Position numbers and translations under genes: made by a program
The notes under the pieces: generated by a model
The model's database searches: none
Told to the model about the DNA's origin: nothing
What the model saw: the letters and a program-made list of their open reading frames with translations, nothing else
Part shown: one piece after another, positions 28,921 through 33,553 of the stretch
Numbering within the stretch: position 1 is the stretch's first letter
Layout: every line of letters starts with the position of its first letter
DNA from: Tulasnella sp. 424
Lineage: Eukaryota > Basidiomycota > Agaricomycetes > Cantharellales > Tulasnellaceae
DNA: 33,553 bases
Direction: 5' to 3'
Assembly (NCBI GenBank): GCA_019633425.1
Contig: WSUB01000293.1
Span: forward strand, 1-33,553

Positions 28921-30036
28921 CTACCCGTGGAAGAGGTTGTTTGAAGTCGAGTCGTCGTTATCGTCAGTTGGATCCTTGCCCTCAACTCCGTCGTCCTCAC
29001 TATCCCGATCGTCCTCGCCATCATCATTGTCACCGTTCTCCTCATCCGCGCCGTCGTTGCCTAGAGCGGATTCTGCAGAAGGGTCGACGTTCGGGTTTCC
29101 TGGCGACCTAGTATCGACCGAAGAGACTGCCGTTGCTGAGGGAGAGGCAGCCGCTGCGGAAGCATCGTTGGGATGACTGAGAATGCCGAAAGTCGAGCCC
29201 GCCGCGTTCCCGTCTTTGTCGACGATGGGAGCCTCCCCAGCATACTACTGGCTACCGGAATGCTCCCGGCCGCAGCTTGAGCTGCCCCGGCGAACTGACC
29301 CGCGAGGGAGTTGAAGAGAGAGCCAGACGCGGCACCAACGACCCCCGCAACTGGGCTCCCTGCAACCATCCCACTGACGGTCTGGTGAACGCCAGAGACT
29401 GCTTGGTCGAATTGGTTAATCGCGTCCGGAGGCTGAACCTGGCCCGATGCTGGCTGGGAAAGCGATTGGACGGTTGCAGCGGGGCCGGAAGACCGTTGGC
29501 GAGGTATCCAATAATCTGACCGGCGTTGCCGACGCCGCTGACCAGACCTGGAGCCGTACCCAGAGGACTGCCAACTACACCCTGAACAGCTCTTAACGCG
29601 CTCCCAAGGAGACCAGTAGGAATAATGTCTCCCATAGCACCGGCGGTCTGCCCAGCAGTCTGAGTTACACCGGACAGAACCGCACCAGGTCTAGGGAGTT
29701 TGGACGCCACTCCCGCGGCTTGACCAACCACGCTACCGGCAAACCTGTTGAGCACCGTTTCCTTCAAGCTGACCAGGAGCCTGCACGGCCTGAGAGAAGG
29801 GCTGCGCAATCTCCTCGTAAACTCTCTCATCGGGTCCGACGAATTCGCCCATGACTTGCCCGGGGGTCGAGCCGATGTAAGGAGATGCTGCAGCGTATGC
29901 TATGCCGGCTGGGACTTGTTGATAAGCTGAAAACTGGAGGCATTCGGCGTCGATGGGTATGTCGCCAACTGGGCCGAGATACTACCGACAACAGTGCCAA
30001 CAACAGGAACTTTCTCGCCAAACGCGTGAAGTGCAT
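28921..30036 (-). pseudogene. Ala/Gly-rich secreted protein with acidic C-terminus, frameshifted
   Basis: The minus strand starts with a signal-peptide-like MHFTRLARKFLLLALLSVVS. In other frames it continues as YAAASPYIGSTPGQVMGEF, FAGSVVGQAAGVASKLPRPG, a Gly/Ala-rich stretch (GNAGQIIGYLANGLPAP), then SGMVAGSPVAGVVGAASGS. It ends in a strongly acidic tail with GADEENGDNDDGEDDRDSED before TAG at 28,923-28,921. At least three 1-nt shifts are needed to join these, near 29,770, near 29,485 in a C run, and near 29,235 in a G run. A 62-nt intron-like segment follows the signal peptide but does not fix the phase. Low complexity makes the family unrecognisable. A surface or wall-associated protein is a guess. 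Confidence 0.4.
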
Positions 30037-30537
30037 CGTCGAGTTATTTGCCTGTTGCAGCCGGGGATAAGTCCAAGGCCCCCTGCATTGACCATCGGTC
30101 GTGGAGCTGCCTGCCTGAGCGGAGGCCTGTCGCCTCATTCAATGCGCTACAGGACTGTATGTCAGCTAACTACTTCGGCTTTAAAGCGTTGGAGAGTAAC
30201 CTATGGATGACTTCGGCTCTAGGGTCGAACGTACGTTTTATTTCATCCCCCAAGAAACATCGCGCTCTAACAGCTCCATCCAGCTTCGAGCCACTAAGAT
30301 GAGAGGAAACAGGATGAGATAAGTGCATTTTACAGTACTTTGCAGACGACAGGTGTTACTAATCGGTTTGAATGCGTCGAAGGAACAAGATACAAGCGAG
30401 AAACGAGACGGAGTACCAGAATCGCAGCCAACGGAATACGTAGCCCGCAATCTTGAACAGCAACATGTATGGCACAAATTACAGTGGGGTATAAAGAAAA
30501 AACTCCGGTAAGTCTCGAATGTCCCGGGAAGATCTCA

Positions 30538-32635
30538 TTATTCGGCCTCTGGTTCGAGTTTTCGACGGGCGCGAGCGGCGCATCTCAATGCACGAGCAGC
30601 ATCCCGAGGCTGTCCGATTTCTTCAAAAATTCCAGCAGCTTGCTCGTAAAGGCGTAATGCGTCTTCGCGCTGATCCTGGTCTCCATGGACCCTAGCAAGG
30701 CCCTCCAGAGCCCGGGCTCTTCCGTTTCGGTCACCATTGTCGATATAAATTTGCAGAGTTTCAGAGAAGAGCTCAGTGGCCCGGCTATACTGATTTTGAA
30801 GCCGATGCACATCAGCGAGACCGTTGAGACCGTGGGCTCTCCTTTGTTTATCCCCGATATCGGTCGATATTTGGATGACCTCGGAGAAGAACGTAATGGC
30901 TTCGCTGTACTGGCCTCGACGCCGATGCACTTCAGCAAGACCAACCAAAATATCGACTCTCCCCTCTTGGCGGCCCATGCTAGCAAATATCTGGGCAGCT
31001 TCCGAGTAGAGTGCAACGGCTTCGTTGTACTGCTTTTGATGCATCCGCATCCTGCCAAGGCGATCGAGAGCCTGAGCCCTGTATTCATTGTCAGCGGAGC
31101 CAGTACAGATACCCAAGGCTTCGGTGTAATATTTTGAGGCATTGATATAGTCATTTTGCCTTCGATACATGCTTCCCAGTTTTATAAGAAGCTTCGGAGA
31201 GCGAGTTCGGGAACCCGAGGGACTTGAGACCCGCTGCGGACCCGGAACAACCTTCGGCTATATGATCATAGGTCAAATTGTGTTCAAAGAACCGACAAAC
31301 CAGTACCACGTACCATCCAATTCATTGACTTGCTACAATCTTCAGCTGTTGGCCGCTTGCTAGGATCGATGTTCCAACATGTGATCATAAGGGAGTAAAG
31401 GTCCCGGATCAACACCATGCTGGTGTGATCAGCGGCGGACGGGAGGTTTCCCTGAATGACATGTAAGACGACGACCGAGTCCTTTTGGACATTTTCAAAC
31501 GGAATGGCATTGGTCATGACCTATTTCATCATGGATTGTAAGCTTCCGTCGAGTACAATTTCTGAATCTTGGTATACCTCGTAGAATATCCAGCCCAATG
31601 CCCAGATATCGCTCCATAACCCAGGTTCATCGTCCATAAGCAGCTCTGGAGCAGCCCAGCGTAGTGTGTACTTATTGCCCGTCAGTGTTACAGTATTGGT
31701 GGCTTCACAAAATTTCGTCTCGAGTAACAGTTCTGGCTGCGCTTGGTTGTCGCCCTCGTCGGCTGGGGGTTGCACGTGCTCGGTCGGTTCTTTTTTTGCC
31801 AGGCGACGGGCAGAACCAAAGTCCGTGATTACTGCCCGATATTTTGAGTTCACCACCACATTGACCTACGCAACGTAGAGTTAAGCTTGTTGACCATCAT
31901 TCACAGTAACATCCGGACCGACCGATTTGAGGTCGCCATGGTATATCGGCGGGTCCTGACTATGAAGGTACTTTACTCCTCTTGTCACATCGCGAATCTA
32001 GCGTAATGGGTTTTAGAGGATGGTTCGAAGTGCAGTGTTCTGATCCTACCAGTGAGATTCGTTCCGGGATTTCCCATTCCTCCGACGCAACGAAGTCCTT
32101 TAAATTACCGTTGTCTGCCCAGGGAAAGACCAGCCAGACCGTATCCTCAAATAGGTCTTCAACGAATCCTTCAAGCTTGATTACATTATCGTGAGAAAGT
32201 TGAGATAAGAATCCTGCTTCCCTAAGTGCCAGCTACGAGAACTCAGCGTTGTTGCGAAAGCATACCGCAATTAGAGAAGTCGTTCTCACCCCCAACACTC
32301 GCTCCTTGTCCTTTCCGTTCTCGAACTTCAGTTTCTTAACCGCTACGGTCTAGCGGGTTAGAGTAGACGAGTCGTTCAACTAATTGCTCTCGGAAATTGG
32401 AGAGTTGGAATAGAACAGACCTTTCGCGTGCCAGTGGTTCTACCACCAGATTTGTTCTTGCGTCCGGCACCGGAAGTAGAAACCAAGAGCGCTCGTGAAA
32501 CCGTCGCATATCCTCCGCGGAACTCGGAGGTGTCGTCCTCGAATTCGATCGAGGAAGGATCAATTCGCCATTCCGCAAGTGCCTGAAGCTTCTCCCGCTA
32601 TAATGATATAGTCTTTGGTGAGCAATGATGCTCAT
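30538..32635 (-). pseudogene. Protein kinase-TPR protein, copy 2 (TPR part intact)
   Basis: Same layout as the copy at 2.1-4.6 kb. The N-terminal segment is 32,635-32,336, VAVKKLKFENGK carries the ATP-site Lys (near 32,330), and the N-lobe includes DNVIKLEGFVEDL and WLVFPWADNGNLKDF. KYLHSQDPPIYHGDLKS and VITDFGSARR follow, then WAAPELL, SDIWALGWIFYEV and NIDPSKRPTAEDCSKSMNWM. The C-terminal 210 residues (31,170-30,538) form at least five clean TPRs of the AxxxY.EALxIxxxxGD type, ending in a basic cap. Introns after HGDLKS and after FYE are at the same places as in copy 1. One apparent 1-nt insertion sits just before VAVKK (near 32,345). HGD instead of HRD may mean altered catalysis. Fungal kinases of this type are thought to act in signalling or self/non-self responses; the role here is unknown. 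Confidence 0.65.
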
Positions 32636-33553
32636 TCGTCGTGACTCGGGAGGGACGTACTAATTGGCTGCTTTTTGGGGGTGTACTTCCGCGATCATTA
32701 GACGGACCACGACGATCGGGGTCGTCGTTTTTGTCACGATGCGTCAGACGTCTTAGTCGAGCAAGCATAATGTTCGCTTAGATGAGTTAGCAGTCAAGGA
32801 GTAGCTTCGCCAATGGGGGAGTAAGCGAATAGAGGTGGTATAGGAGACGGGTGGCTGCGCAGGGAGTCTTAAATGTCATGGCGAGCCCTAACCCCCACGA
32901 ACCGAGGTGTGCTCTGCCTTTCTCCTCGAGGCGAGAGACACGCGGCGACAGTCATGGTCACTCTCTCGACCTTTGCTCCTTGGAATGTTCCGTGCACCGC
33001 CACCATGGCGCTCTGCAGCCAAGAATATCCACTTTCACCAAGTGCATAGCCCCTCTCAGTCTTCCGAAAGTCAACTTGCGGGTAGGGCGCTTGCTGCAGA
33101 CACGACTCGTAGAGGCGACACAGGTGGGGTTCGTACGGGCGGGGATCCAACTTCCCCGACTCTCTGATTAAGCGAAGCCAGAGAGGAGGGTTTTCTCTGT
33201 TCAGGCACGGGGAACCCGCAATCACCCGATTCCCTGACGTCACCTCCGCGTCCTTCCGTCCTTCGCTGCCTCAAGTTCCACGTCCCACGGTTGATGTGAC
33301 CTCGATGGAACGACGATTCCAGCCGGGTGGAGTTAAGTACCGGTATTTACAAACCCAAAGCCACTCGGCATAAAGTAAAATACAGTATATTGGGCTAGCC
33401 ATATGCGTGTCACGATGATCTAAGGTCCGTGGTGACAAGCTCTCCTTGCCAATAATGTGTGTTTGACGAACCTGGCCATCAGGAAAAAAAGTCTAGACTT
33501 AGTAGCGTTCCATAGCGTCCATAGGACGCATAGTCCCATAGTGACCCCCCCGA
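32636..33553. other. Right edge, no gene recognised
   Basis: Overlapping ORFs on both strands at 32,850-33,270 have no recognisable motif. A short imperfect repeat of CATAG-type words lies at 33,507-33,545. Nothing else is supported. Confidence 0.4.

Noticed and set aside
32869..33243. 124-codon minus ORF at the right edge
   Set aside because: No recognisable motif, overlaps ORFs on the other strand, no splice or start support.

Overview
The window is nuclear DNA of a filamentous basidiomycete, most likely an Agaricomycete. The evidence is dense short GT-AG introns (mostly 55-110 nt), a Plavaka/CACTA-type Tnp2 transposase, fungal-type FAS1 sequence, HGD-type kinase/TPR proteins, and a seven-exon ubiquitin-L40 fusion gene. 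The order was not resolved. I found no tRNA, rRNA or CRISPR array.

Left arm (1-6.4 kb): the start of a Ser/Pro-rich protein gene runs off the left edge. It is followed by decayed pieces: a six-hairpin glycosidase fragment, a kinase-TPR pseudogene, a Ser/Pro-rich ORF broken by a stop, and the 3' part of a VPS26 (retromer) gene. VPS26 is cut in two. Its upstream exon lies 13.8 kb away at 20.2-20.35 kb on the same strand.

Mobile element (6,408-20,129): the block between the two VPS26 halves is a 13.7-kb DNA transposon. It has CACTG...CAGTG termini, imperfect terminal inverted repeats and an AGA target-site duplication, and it sits inside a VPS26 intron. It carries an intact three-exon Tnp2 transposase (minus), an intact five-exon gene of unknown function (ORF2, minus), and a divergent gene (ORF3, plus). 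ORF3 contains a tandem array of 13 predicted microexons of 15, 18 or 21 nt. Between the left end and the transposase lies about 3.7 kb of apparent host DNA, including a broken FAS1 fragment with its introns. That block is bounded on both sides by the same 21-bp direct repeat.

Right arm (20.2-33.5 kb): next come COG8 (minus) and a divergent GT17 glycosyltransferase (plus), so the pre-insertion locus was a Golgi/endosome trafficking neighbourhood GT17-COG8-VPS26. Then follow a small single-pass membrane protein with a PPxY tail, ubiquitin-L40, a degenerate region with an Ala/Gly-rich secreted-protein pseudogene, and a second kinase-TPR copy in the same orientation as the first.

The conserved genes (COG8, GT17, ubiquitin-L40), the transposase and ORF2 read cleanly. 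Frameshifts and stops are concentrated in the accessory and duplicated sequences. The most novel feature is the microexon array. Every predicted exon is a multiple of three in phase 0, while the intervening introns vary freely in length, and the frame stays open into the flanking exons on both sides.
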